Below are positions 1 to 8,028 of a stretch of DNA of 64,000 nucleotides, one piece after another (position 1 is the stretch's first letter; each line of letters begins with the position of its first letter). Source of the stretch: Pseudomonas anguilliseptica (GTDB lineage: Bacteria; Pseudomonadota; Gammaproteobacteria; Pseudomonadales; Pseudomonadaceae); assembly GCF_900105355.1 (NCBI RefSeq), contig NZ_FNSC01000001.1, positions 620,001-684,000 of the forward strand, read 5' to 3'. The notes under the pieces are model-generated. The model was not told where the DNA came from. It saw only the letters and a list, made by a program, of their open reading frames with translations, and did not search any database. The position numbers were made by a program, and so were the translations under genes.

Positions 1-550
1 GACCATGCTGCTGGGCGGCTTCTGGCACGGCGCCAACTGGACGTTCCTGCTCTGGGGGGCGTGGCACGGCATGTGGCTGGCCATCGAACGGGCGCTGGGG
101 GTGAACGCCGCGCCCACGCTGATCAATCCACTGAAATGGGCCTTCACCTTCCTTCTGGTGATGCTTGGCTGGGTGATCTTCCGCGCCGAGAACCTCGACG
201 TGGCCTGGCGCATGTACAGCGCCCTGTTCAGCCCGGCGATGTTCAGCAGCCAGGGCTGGGCCCTGAGTGAACTGAACCGCGCCAGCATCAGTGACCTGCA
301 GATCGCCACCCTGCTGCTGGCCTACACGGTGATGGCCTTCTGCGGCTTGCGCCAGTTCTACCGCCAGCGTGCGACAAGCGCTGGCAACGGCCTGCTACCC
401 AGCAGCGGCGCACTGCTGCTGACGCCTGCCGGCGCGAGTATCGCCCTGCCCCGTTACCTGACGCGCGGCGCCTTACTGCTGTTGTTCTGCGCCTCGCTGC
501 TCAAGCTCTCGGCGCAAAGCTACTCGCCGTTTCTGTACTTCCAGTTCTGA
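1..550 (+). CDS. algI: Alginate O-acetyltransferase AlgI, 3' part (5' end outside window)
   Basis: Membrane-bound O-acyltransferase (MBOAT family) that passes acetyl groups across the inner membrane for alginate O-acetylation. The reading frame is open from the window edge, so only the last ~182 codons are present. The start of the visible part holds the MBOAT motif GGFWHGANW, whose His is the catalytic residue of the family. Hydrophobic segments follow (about WAFTFLLVMLGWVIF, ATLLLAYTVMAF, GALLLLFCASLL). algJ follows after 11 bp with an AGGAGG Shine-Dalgarno sequence just past the stop codon, as expected for the algIJF operon order. Identification is by motif and by the three following alginate genes. 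Confidence 0.95.
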   Translation, partial: TMLLGGFWHGANWTFLLWGAWHGMWLAIERALGVNAAPTLINPLKWAFTFLLVMLGWVIFRAENLDVAWRMYSALFSPAMFSSQGWALSELNRASISDLQIATLLLAYTVMAFCGLRQFYRQRATSAGNGLLPSSGALLLTPAGASIALPRYLTRGALLLLFCASLLKLSAQSYSPFLYFQF

Positions 551-561
551 GGAGGCCGACC

Positions 562-1704
562 ATGACGCGCCCGTTACGCACACTCTATGTCGCGCTGTTT
601 ATCGGCGTGCTGGGCCTGCTGTTTGCCTGGTCCATGCGCTCGGTACTGAGTTATCAGCTGCCCAAGCAGTTCAGCATCATCGACGGTGACCTGGCAAAGA
701 CCTTCGAAAGCCATTACGACGAGCACTTCCCGATCAAGACCCTCGGCACCAGTCTGTGGGCCGGCCTGGACTATCTGCTGTTTAACGAGGGCCGGCCTGG
801 CGTAGAGATAGGCGAGCAGGGTTGGCTGTACTCGAGTGAGGAGTTCAAAGCAGAGGTCGACGGCGCCCAACAGGTGCGCGACAACCTGGCGCTGATCAAG
901 GGTGTACGCGATGAACTAGCGCAGCGCGACGTACTGCTACTGCTGGCCATTGTGCCGAGCAAGTCGCGGCTGTACCCGGAGTTTGTCGGTGACAACCTCA
1001 CCAGCAGCTTGCGCCAGGGGCTTTACCAACACTTCCTCAACGAGGTGCGCGCCGCCGATATTGCCGCGCCGGATCTGCTCAGCACCTTGCAGGCCGGCAA
1101 AGCCAGCGGCGCCATGTTCCTGCGTACCGACACCCACTGGACGCCGGCAGGCGCAGACCTGGTTGCCCAGCAACTGAGCAGCACGCTCAAGAGCGCCATC
1201 AGTCTGTCCGGCGAGCCGCAGGTGTTTGTCACCCAGGCCAGTTCGGCAAAGCCCTACCCCGGTGACCTCACCCGCCTTCTGCCGCTGGAGCCGCTGTTCG
1301 GCCACCTGCTGCCGCCCCCCGATCAGCTGCGCCACCACACAACCCTGGCCGCCGAGCAAGCCTCAGGGGCTGATGCGTTGTTCAGCGACAGCGAAATGCC
1401 GGTGGCGCTGGTTGGCACCAGCTACAGCGCCAACCCCGCCTGGAATTTTGCCGGGGCGCTGCGCCAGCACCTGCAGCGCGACCTCAGCAACCACGCCGAA
1501 GACGGCCAGGGCCCACTGGTCCCGATGCTCAAGTACCTGCAAAGCGATGAGCTGCAGGATGCCCCACCGCAGCTGGTGATCTGGGAGTTTCCCGAGCGTT
1601 ACCTGCCCATGAGCAACGACCTCAGCGCCTTCGACGCGCAGTGGCTAAGCACCCTAAAACACCCCAGCAGCAACCGCCGCCTAGCCCTCAGCGACAGGCG
1701 CTGA
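562..1704 (+). CDS. algJ: Alginate O-acetyltransferase AlgJ
   Basis: Periplasmic, membrane-anchored SGNH-like acetyltransferase of the alginate acetylation machinery (380 aa). An uncleaved signal anchor lies at about residues 7-29. The Asp-x-His pair is visible as D190 and H192 in RTDTHW, and the nucleophile Ser is in GTSYS at about residue 287. These are the AlgJ catalytic positions known from Pseudomonas. It lies between algI and algF, with an AGGAGG ribosome binding site 6 nt before the ATG. It is expected to work with AlgI, AlgF and AlgX. Length is normal for the family and nothing looks damaged. Confidence 0.95.
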   Translation: MTRPLRTLYVALFIGVLGLLFAWSMRSVLSYQLPKQFSIIDGDLAKTFESHYDEHFPIKTLGTSLWAGLDYLLFNEGRPGVEIGEQGWLYSSEEFKAEVDGAQQVRDNLALIKGVRDELAQRDVLLLLAIVPSKSRLYPEFVGDNLTSSLRQGLYQHFLNEVRAADIAAPDLLSTLQAGKASGAMFLRTDTHWTPAGADLVAQQLSSTLKSAISLSGEPQVFVTQASSAKPYPGDLTRLLPLEPLFGHLLPPPDQLRHHTTLAAEQASGADALFSDSEMPVALVGTSYSANPAWNFAGALRQHLQRDLSNHAEDGQGPLVPMLKYLQSDELQDAPPQLVIWEFPERYLPMSNDLSAFDAQWLSTLKHPSSNRRLALSDRR

Positions 1705-1764
1705 AGCCTGTACCCACAACTGCGGCACTACCTACCGTTTGTAAATCCACAGGGAGTACTACCT

Positions 1765-2409
1765 ATGCACAGACCCACCTCAACCTTCGGAATGTTCTAT
1801 GCCTGCGCGCTGGCACTGAGCCTCTCCAGCCTCAATGCCAGCGCTGGCGAAGGCGGCCTGTACGCACCCAACGCGCCCAAGGGCTCAACCTTTATCCGCG
1901 GCTACAACGCCAGCAACAGCGAGCAGAGCTTCAGCGTCGGCAACACCGAGCTGAACGACATCGCACCGCTGGCTTCCAGCGACTTCAGCTTTCTCCCGGC
2001 CGGCAGCTACAGCGCTCAGGTCGGCAGCAACAGCCTGCCGGTAAAACTCGAAGCGGAGCATTTCTACACCCTGGTCAGCCAGGTCGGTGAGCCGCCCAAA
2101 CTGGTGGCTGAAGCGCCCTTCAACAACAAACGCAAGGCGCTGCTGCGGGTGCAGAACCTCTCGGACAGCACCCTCAGCCTGAAAACCGCCGACGGTAAAC
2201 CAGTGGTCGACGCCGTAGCACCGGACGCCAACGGCCAGCGCGAAGTCAATCCGGTCAAGGTCAGCCTGGCGCTGTTCGACGGCGAGCGCAAAGTCAGCGA
2301 CCTCAAGCCCGTCACCCTGACCCGTGGCGAAGTGGTGTGCCTGTACATCACCGGCAGCGGCAAGACGCTCGCGCCGGTCTGGGTCAAGCGTCCGGCGCGA
2401 ACTGAATAA
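1765..2409 (+). CDS. algF: Alginate O-acetylation protein AlgF
   Basis: Periplasmic accessory protein required for O-acetylation of alginate (214 aa). A Sec signal peptide is visible (hydrophobic FYACALALSLSSL, then an ASA-type cleavage site near residue 27). The mature N-terminus begins GEGGLYAP and the body is rich in beta-type repeats, as in AlgF. The ATG is preceded by AGGGAG at good spacing. algJ ends 60 bp upstream and algA starts 168 bp downstream. No catalytic motif is expected; AlgF is thought to be an adaptor for the acetylation complex. Confidence 0.93.
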   Translation: MHRPTSTFGMFYACALALSLSSLNASAGEGGLYAPNAPKGSTFIRGYNASNSEQSFSVGNTELNDIAPLASSDFSFLPAGSYSAQVGSNSLPVKLEAEHFYTLVSQVGEPPKLVAEAPFNNKRKALLRVQNLSDSTLSLKTADGKPVVDAVAPDANGQREVNPVKVSLALFDGERKVSDLKPVTLTRGEVVCLYITGSGKTLAPVWVKRPARTE

Positions 2410-2524
2410 CCCCTGACAAGTACAAGTGCTGGCAATGACCGGCACAGCAAAGCAGCGCCTGCAGTGGCAGACGTTTTGGAGTGATCCCCCAGCGCTGTTA
2501 ACCAGCCTGGGCAACAGGGCATAA

Positions 2525-2538
2525 CCGGCCATGGCCGG
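2525..2538. repeat. 14-bp perfect palindrome between algF and algA
   Basis: CCGGCCATGGCCGG is a perfect inverted repeat within the 168-bp algF-algA gap, about 40 bp before the algA start. It could form a small hairpin in the operon transcript or be an attenuation or processing site. No U-tract follows, so it is not a classical terminator. Role unknown. Confidence 0.5.
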
Positions 2539-2577
2539 ACGCCTAACCAAACCAAAAGTGCTTTAGGAGTACATGCA

Positions 2578-4017
2578 ATGATTCCAGTAATTCTCTCCGG
2601 CGGCAGCGGTTCGCGACTCTGGCCGCTCTCGCGCAAGCAGTATCCCAAGCAGTTTCTCGCCCTCACCGGCAACGACACGCTGTTCCAGCAAACCATCAAG
2701 CGTTTGCGCTTCCCCGGCATGCAGGCGCCGGTACTGGTGTGCAACCTGGAGCACCGCTTTATCGTCCAGGAACAGCTCAACACCCAGCAGCTGGAAACTC
2801 AGACCATTCTGTTTGAGCCCTTTGGCCGCAACACCGCGCCGGCCTTGGCCATCGCCGCCATGCAGCTGCTCGCCGAGGGTCGCGATGAACTACTGCTGAT
2901 CCTCCCGGCCGACCATGTACTGACCGATCAGCAGGCCTTCCAGACGGCCTTGCAGCTCGCCAGCCGAGCGGCGGAGAAAGGCGAAATGGTGCTGTTCGGC
3001 ATCCCCGCCAGCCGTCCGGAAACCGGCTATGGCTATATCAAGTCAGTGGCAGATCCGGCCTTGCCCGAAGGCATCATCCGCGTTGCGCAATTTGTCGAAA
3101 AACCTGACGAGGACCGTGCCCGCGAGTTTGTTGCCAGCGGCGACTACTACTGGAACAGCGGCATGTTTCTGTTCCGCGCCAGCCGTTACCTCGAAGAGCT
3201 GAAAGAGCACGATGCCGACATCTATGACACCTGCCTGCTGGCACTTGAGCGCAGCCAGATCGATGGCAGCCAGGTGACCATCGATGCCGCCACCTTCGCC
3301 TGCTGCCCGGATAACTCCATCGACTACACGGTGATGGAAAAAACCACCCGCGCCTGCGTAGTACCACTGGATGCGGGTTGGAACGATGTTGGCAGCTGGT
3401 CCTCGATCTGGGACGTACACCCCAAGGACGCCCAAGGCAACGTGCTGTCCGGCGATGTGGTAGTGCATGACAGCCACAACTGCCTGGTGCACGGCAACGA
3501 CAAGCTGGTCTCGGTGATCGGTGTGCAGGACATCGTGGTGGTGGAAACCAAGGACGCCACCATGATCGTGCACAAGGACCGCGTGCAGGACGTCAAGTCC
3601 ATGGTCAACCAGCTTGATGCCGACGAGCGCAGCGAAACCCAGAACCACTGTCAGGTCTATCGCCCGTGGGGCTCCTATGACTCGGTGGACATGGGCGGCC
3701 GCTTCCAGGTCAAGCACATCACGGTCAACCCCGGCGCCACCCTCTCCCTGCAGATGCACCACCACCGCGCTGAGCACTGGATCGTGGTATCCGGCACCGC
3801 CGAGGTGACCTGCGATGACAAGGTGTTCCTGCTCACCGAAAACCAGTCCACCTACATCCCCATGACCTCGGTGCACCGCCTGAGCAACCCCGGCAAGATC
3901 CCCCTGGAGATCATCGAAGTGCAATCGGGCAGTTACCTGGGTGAGGACGATATTCAGCGCCTGGATGATGTCTACGGCCGCAGCCAGACCGCCAAGCTGA
4001 GTCTCGCAGCCGGTTGA
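2578..4017 (+). CDS. algA: Bifunctional mannose-6-phosphate isomerase / GDP-mannose pyrophosphorylase AlgA
   Basis: Makes fructose-6-P to mannose-6-P and mannose-1-P plus GTP to GDP-mannose, the first and third steps to the alginate precursor (479 aa). The N-terminal nucleotidyltransferase signature GGSGSRLWPLSRKQYPKQF is at residues 8-26, with FVEKPD further along. The C-terminal cupin-type isomerase has its metal-binding stretch QMHHHRAEHW at about residues 392-401. AGGAG lies 8 nt before the ATG. It is the last gene of the alginate operon, followed by a GC-rich stem-loop. Full family length, no damage seen. Confidence 0.96.
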   Translation: MIPVILSGGSGSRLWPLSRKQYPKQFLALTGNDTLFQQTIKRLRFPGMQAPVLVCNLEHRFIVQEQLNTQQLETQTILFEPFGRNTAPALAIAAMQLLAEGRDELLLILPADHVLTDQQAFQTALQLASRAAEKGEMVLFGIPASRPETGYGYIKSVADPALPEGIIRVAQFVEKPDEDRAREFVASGDYYWNSGMFLFRASRYLEELKEHDADIYDTCLLALERSQIDGSQVTIDAATFACCPDNSIDYTVMEKTTRACVVPLDAGWNDVGSWSSIWDVHPKDAQGNVLSGDVVVHDSHNCLVHGNDKLVSVIGVQDIVVVETKDATMIVHKDRVQDVKSMVNQLDADERSETQNHCQVYRPWGSYDSVDMGGRFQVKHITVNPGATLSLQMHHHRAEHWIVVSGTAEVTCDDKVFLLTENQSTYIPMTSVHRLSNPGKIPLEIIEVQSGSYLGEDDIQRLDDVYGRSQTAKLSLAAG

Positions 4018-4024
4018 TACACAA

Positions 4025-4051
4025 CCGCCAGCCCTGCACATGGGCTGGCGG
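4025..4051 (+). terminator. Stem-loop ending the alginate operon
   Basis: Perfect 10-bp stem CCGCCAGCCC / GGGCTGGCGG with a 7-nt loop, starting 8 bp after the algA stop. No T-run follows, so intrinsic termination may be weak, but position and strength suggest a transcript 3' end. Confidence 0.55.
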
Positions 4052-4125
4052 GCCAAAGCATGTACCCAGCCGCCCGGCCTTGTGTAGGATGAACGTCTGT
4101 TTATCGACCAAGGCCATCTATCCCC

Positions 4126-4590
4126 ATGCTATTCGGTGCAATCCTGGTACTGAGCTGGCTGATCTTGCTGATCCGCTACCCGAGCAAGGCCCTGCCGATC
4201 TCTCTCGGCGCGCTGATCGGCCTGGGCCTGGTCGCCAGCTGGGTGCTCTGGCAGGAAAGCCGCGAAAACCGCCACCTGGCCCACCTCGAGTTACGCCTCG
4301 ACTACGCGCCGGACCGCTGCCCGGCGGATCGCCCGCTGGCCCTGAACCTGAAGAATGGCAGCGAAGCCGCACTACTTGAGCTGCATTGGCAGATCGCCGC
4401 CTACCGCCCCGGCGACAGCATCAACCTGGCCGAGCGCCTGTATGAAACCCCGCGGTACAGCGGCCCTGGCGAATTGCTGCCCGGCGCCGACTGGCAAACC
4501 TGCCTGCCCTTGCCAACCCTGCGCAGCGGCTACCGCGCCAGCACACTAGAATTTCGCGCAGAGCGCCTGCAAGGCAGCTTTAGCCGCTGA
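4126..4590 (+). CDS. Small membrane-anchored protein of unknown function
   Basis: 154 aa. The first ~45 residues form two hydrophobic segments (about residues 2-17 and 24-42). The rest is a soluble domain, probably outside the membrane, with two Cys (in DRCPADRP and WQTCLP). The second half reads like a beta-rich domain with TLRSGYRASTLEFRAERL near the end. I do not recognise a functional family. It lies 34 bp before an SDR gene on the same strand, so the two may be co-transcribed. The ATG start is supported by the following membrane segment; the Shine-Dalgarno sequence is weak. Confidence 0.75.
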   Translation: MLFGAILVLSWLILLIRYPSKALPISLGALIGLGLVASWVLWQESRENRHLAHLELRLDYAPDRCPADRPLALNLKNGSEAALLELHWQIAAYRPGDSINLAERLYETPRYSGPGELLPGADWQTCLPLPTLRSGYRASTLEFRAERLQGSFSR

Positions 4591-4624
4591 CATTTACCCC
4601 CATTAGAGCGACAAGGAAAGCTGC

Positions 4625-5455
4625 ATGACCCAGCCCAGCGTACTGATCACCGGATGTTCCAGCGGTATTGGCCGCGCCCTGGCCGAGGTGTTCCACAAAG
4701 CCGGTTATCAGGTCTGGGCCACTGCGCGCAAAACTGAAGACCTCATACCCTTGAGCGAAGCGGGCTTTCACGCAGTGCAACTGGACGTCAACGATGGTCT
4801 GGCCCTGGGTCAGTTGGCCGAACGCCTGCAAGCTGAGATCGGCGGCCTCGACGTGTTGATCAACAACGCCGGCTACGGCGCCATGGGCCCGCTGCTCGAT
4901 GGCGGCGTTGAAGCCATGCGCAAACAGTTTGAAACCAACGTGTTCTCACTGATCGGTGTGACCCGCGCACTGTTCCCGCTGCTGCGGCAGAACAAGGGCC
5001 TGGTGGTGAATATCGGCAGCGTCTCCGGCGTGCTGGTCACCCCCTTCGCCGGCGCCTACTGCGCATCCAAAGCTGCCGTGCATGCGCTGACCGATGCCCT
5101 GCGCCTGGAGCTGGTGCCCTTCTCGATTGAGGTGATGGAAGTGCAGCCCGGCGCGATTGCCTCCAGCTTCGGCGCCAACGCCAGCCAGCAGGCCGAACAG
5201 CTGATCGACGAAGCCTCACCCTGGTGGCCGATCCGCGACGGCATCCGTGCCCGCGCCAACGCCTCGCAGGACAACCCCACCCCCGCCAGCCACTTTGCCC
5301 GTAACCTGCTTGCCGCCGTGCAAAGCAAACCCCGGCCAAACCTGATGCGCCTGGGCAATGGCAGCCGCAGCATGCCGCTGATCGCAGCCCTGCTGCCTAA
5401 GCGGCTGCTCGAAGCCGTACTGAAAAAACGCTTCGGCCTAAACCGCAGCCTCTAG
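4625..5455 (+). CDS. Short-chain dehydrogenase/reductase
   Basis: Classical SDR oxidoreductase, 276 aa. The cofactor loop TGCSSGIGRA is at residues 9-18, the NNAGYG motif near 79-84, and the catalytic Ser and YCASK (Tyr-x3-Lys) near 139-160. The Arg after the first strand (ARK) suggests NADP(H). The C-terminal extension, rich in basic residues, resembles SDRs acting on lipid or ketone substrates. AAGGAAAG precedes the ATG. It sits 11 bp upstream of the next small gene. The substrate cannot be told from the sequence. Confidence 0.9.
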   Translation: MTQPSVLITGCSSGIGRALAEVFHKAGYQVWATARKTEDLIPLSEAGFHAVQLDVNDGLALGQLAERLQAEIGGLDVLINNAGYGAMGPLLDGGVEAMRKQFETNVFSLIGVTRALFPLLRQNKGLVVNIGSVSGVLVTPFAGAYCASKAAVHALTDALRLELVPFSIEVMEVQPGAIASSFGANASQQAEQLIDEASPWWPIRDGIRARANASQDNPTPASHFARNLLAAVQSKPRPNLMRLGNGSRSMPLIAALLPKRLLEAVLKKRFGLNRSL

Positions 5456-5466
5456 GAGCACACCCC

Positions 5467-5820
5467 ATGCGCGAACCAAGCCCCAACAGCGTTCCGGTCA
5501 CCCGCCTGGCCCTGGCTGGTGTGCTGGCGGTGATCGCGCTCAACCTGCTGCTGCGCACCTGGGTCAAACTCGGCGGGCCACTCGCGACCCTGCTGATTGC
5601 CAGCGTCGTGGCCGCGGGCATGGCCCTGTGGTTTATCTGGCGCAACCAACGCCGTCCCCGGCAAGGCGAACGTCGCCGCCTGCTGGCGCTCTACGGCGGC
5701 ATCCTGGCCCTGCTTTATCTGGGGTTACTGGCGATGATGACGTTGCAGGACGAACCCAGCCCCATGGGGCTGCTGATCTTTGGCCTGCATTATTTCTGTT
5801 ATCCGCTAAGGATGGTCTGA
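5467..5820 (+). pseudogene. Small membrane protein, 3' end replaced by the IS element
   Basis: The frame encodes 117 aa with three hydrophobic segments (about residues 14-29, 37-57 and 76-93) and a basic loop NQRRPRQGERRR. AGGAG lies before the ATG. The last codons, AGG-ATG-GTC-TGA, are inside the left inverted repeat of the IS element that begins at 5810, so the native C-terminus after FCYPL is lost and the stop is supplied by the IS. Whether the missing part was long is unknown. The sequence to the right of the IS is not its continuation. Function not recognised. Confidence 0.7.
5806..5809. other. Left target-site sequence CTAA of the IS
   Basis: IS5-group elements insert at YTAR and duplicate 4 bp. 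CTAA here and TTAA at the right end both fit YTAR but are not identical, as they would be after one simple insertion. Confidence 0.6.
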
Positions 5821-7001
5821 AAAAGACTTCCTGATTTTGGCAAAATATCCGCACTCCACCCGCCGAGTTTTCCGATGAAGCAGATGACCTTCGCCGACGC
5901 CGAGTACGCCGGCAAGCGCAAGCAGACCCGCAAAGAATTGTTCCTGATCGAGATGGATCGGGTAGTGCCATGGAAAGGGTTGATCGCTTTGATCGAGCCG
6001 CATTATCCAAAGGGTGAAGGCGGCCGACCGTCCTATCCGCTGATGGCGATGCTGCGAGTGCATCTGATGCAAAACTGGTTCGGTTACAGCGATCCGGCGA
6101 TGGAAGAGGCGCTGTACGAGACCACCATCCTACGCCAGTTTGCCGGGCTGACTCTGGAGCGCATTCCTGACGAAACCACCATCCTCAACTTCCGCCGTTT
6201 GCTGGAAAAACACGAACTGGCTGCCGGCATCCTGGCCGTGATCAATGGCTACCTGGGTGACCGTGGTTTGTCGCTGCGCCAAGGCACCATCGTCGATGCC
6301 ACGCTGATCAACGCGCCGAGTTCAACCAAGAACAAGAACGCTAAGCGTGACCCTGAGATGCACTCAACCAAGAAAGGCAATCAGTATTACTTCGGCATGA
6401 AGGCGCACATCGGGGTGGATGACGAGTCTGGCTTGGTGCACAGCGTGGTGGGTACTGCCGCCAACGTGGCGGATGTCACCCAGGTCGATAAGCTGCTGCA
6501 CGGCGAGGAAAACATGGTGGGGGCCGATGCCGGATATACCGGTGTCGAGAAGCGCCCCGAGCATGAGGGCCGTCAAGTGATCTGGCAGGTTGCAGCACGG
6601 CGTAGCACTTACAAGAAACTCGGTAAGCGCAGCGCGCTGTACAAAGCCAAGCGCAAAATCGAGAAGGCCAAGGCCCAACTGCGAGCCAAGGTCGAGCATC
6701 CGTTTCGGGTGATCAAGCGTCAGTTCGGTTATGTGAAGACGCGCTTCCGTGGCCTGGTCAAAAACACGGCGCAACTGGTGACTTTATTCGCGCTGTCAAA
6801 TCTGTGGATGGCGCGCCGACATTTACTGACGAATGCAGGAGAGGTGCGCCCGTAATGCTGGAAATGGCTGCCGCGAGGTGCTCGCGGCGGCTAAAAACAC
6901 AGAAATGAGCCGGTAATCTGATCGTTTTTGATCGATTTATCACTTTCGAAATCAGCAGAGGCTGACGTCAGCCAGAAATGCATGGCTACTTCAGAGGATC
7001 C
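5810..7001 (+). mobile_element. IS5-family insertion sequence, 1192 bp
   Basis: One DDE transposase gene is bounded by imperfect inverted repeats. The left end reads GGATGGTCTGAAAAAG; the right end, on the minus strand, reads GGATCCTCTGAAGTAG (12 of 16 match). Both resemble IS5 ends, which start GGAAGGTGCGAA. Length about 1.19 kb is typical. Flanks are YTAR-type (CTAA left, TTAA right). The left end terminates a membrane protein gene and the right end cuts a TpsB-type gene, so the two sides come from different loci. The transposase is full length, so the element may be active. Confidence 0.9.
5875..6855 (+). CDS. IS5-family transposase
   Basis: 326 aa DDE transposase. The acidic triad is visible as D141 (GTIVDATL), D218 (VGADAGYTG) and E274 (in KVEHPFRVIKRQFGY, the family Y-(2)-R-(3)-E-(6)-K type region). 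The N-terminus (residues ~40-110) carries the usual DUF772-like helical domain with GRPSYPLMAMLRVHLMQ. It appears intact, with a start about 65 bp inside the left end. It cuts and joins the ends of its own element. Confidence 0.95.
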   Translation: MKQMTFADAEYAGKRKQTRKELFLIEMDRVVPWKGLIALIEPHYPKGEGGRPSYPLMAMLRVHLMQNWFGYSDPAMEEALYETTILRQFAGLTLERIPDETTILNFRRLLEKHELAAGILAVINGYLGDRGLSLRQGTIVDATLINAPSSTKNKNAKRDPEMHSTKKGNQYYFGMKAHIGVDDESGLVHSVVGTAANVADVTQVDKLLHGEENMVGADAGYTGVEKRPEHEGRQVIWQVAARRSTYKKLGKRSALYKAKRKIEKAKAQLRAKVEHPFRVIKRQFGYVKTRFRGLVKNTAQLVTLFALSNLWMARRHLLTNAGEVRP

Positions 7002-7309
7002 TTAAGCACTTGGCCACTGAATGGACTGAGCACTTCGCGCAGTTCTGCTTCGCTGAACAGACTTACGCCCGCTATGGAAAAGCCTTCCACCATTATTTGG
7101 CTGTCACTAAAGGCAGCGGCGGCTTGTGAAGGGCTTAACGTTTGCACTTCACTGCTGGTTTCAGTAGTTGGCGACTGGCGCAGGCGCTGTTGCGTTTCAT
7201 CCTGCAACTGGCGTAATCCGGCGCCGGCATTGGGGGCAGCGTGGACAATGGGGGTGAGTAAGGTTATGCCTGCGGCCAATAGCGGTATCCATACAGTCTT
7301 CTTGCGCAT
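6986..7309 (-). pseudogene. 5' stub of a TpsB-type (ShlB/FhaC) outer membrane secretion protein, cut by the IS
   Basis: The reading frame starts at ATG 7309 with AGGGG 5 nt upstream; an in-frame GTG at 7315 is less likely. It encodes a signal peptide (MRKKTVWIPLLAAGITLLTPIVHA as a basic, hydrophobic and cleavage region), a Gln-rich linker QLQDETQQRLRQ, and the start of a POTRA domain (VEGFSIAGVSLFSEAELREVLSPF). That arrangement is typical of two-partner secretion transporters of about 550 aa. The IS right end lies at 7001 and supplies the last residues DPLK and the stop, so the second POTRA and the beta-barrel are gone. No partner adhesin is seen nearby. Family assignment rests on the POTRA start and is moderate. 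Confidence 0.65.
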
Positions 7310-8028
7310 AATCACCCCTGTGATGAATAGACAGTTGTCACAAACGGCATGCCGCAGTCCGTGTAATTGCCAGATTGACTGAGCCTAGTTGAGAAGTAAT
7401 GAGTCTCCTCTACAAGAAGAACTTTATTTGCTGCCTCATCAGAGGAAATCTGCGGGCGATACCTGGCAAGAAGTGGTCACAGGAACACTTCGAAAAAGTT
7501 AAGTTTTGAAGCCTAAATTTGACCCAAAATCAGCAAAAGCTAACTAAAAGCTCTGCTCTGACACAGAATTGAGAGAAAAAACATACTGTATAGGCTGTAA
7601 AGCCAGTGACCACGAGAGTTCGACTGCAGATCGCAAAACATGACTAAAAGCTAATAGGGCAGATAGGCGTATTGAGCCATGATGACCTTGGTGCTGGGTT
7701 GAAACGAAAGAGAAGCCGCCAACTGATGCGTACAGCCTGAGGCCACACGGCGGGGACGGAGCCGCCAGGCGCTACCTGCACAGCGTCGTTTGCACAGTCG
7801 CGCGCGCGCGGCAAAGCTGCCGGAATGCGCCGGACAGGGCAAACGACGCTCGTCGGCGGCGCTGGCACTTTGCCACGATCATGGCATGCTAGCCGCCCCC
7901 TGCCTGCCGGCCATTCTGCGCACCCCAGGGACCAGCTCATCGCCGCTAAGCCCCCAGGATGTAAGTCGTTGCCAACAGTCACGCCCCCAACCACACCGCG
8001 TACACCTGGCGCTCCGCCGGCTGAGGCG
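7310..8028. other. Gene-poor stretch between the TpsB stub and morA
   Basis: 719 bp without a supportable gene. The first ~330 bp (to about 7640) are clearly richer in A/T than the surroundings and probably contain the promoter region of the broken TpsB gene. The rest is GC-rich and includes a run of alternating GC at 7800-7810 (gcgcgcgcgcg). Reading frames here are short and lack ribosome binding sites. An alternative TTG start for morA lies at 7969. Confidence 0.5.

Noticed and set aside
1641..2090. Frame of 149 codons overlapping the end of algJ and the start of algF
   Set aside because: It conflicts with two well-supported alginate genes and is Gln/Arg-rich in the manner of shifted frames.
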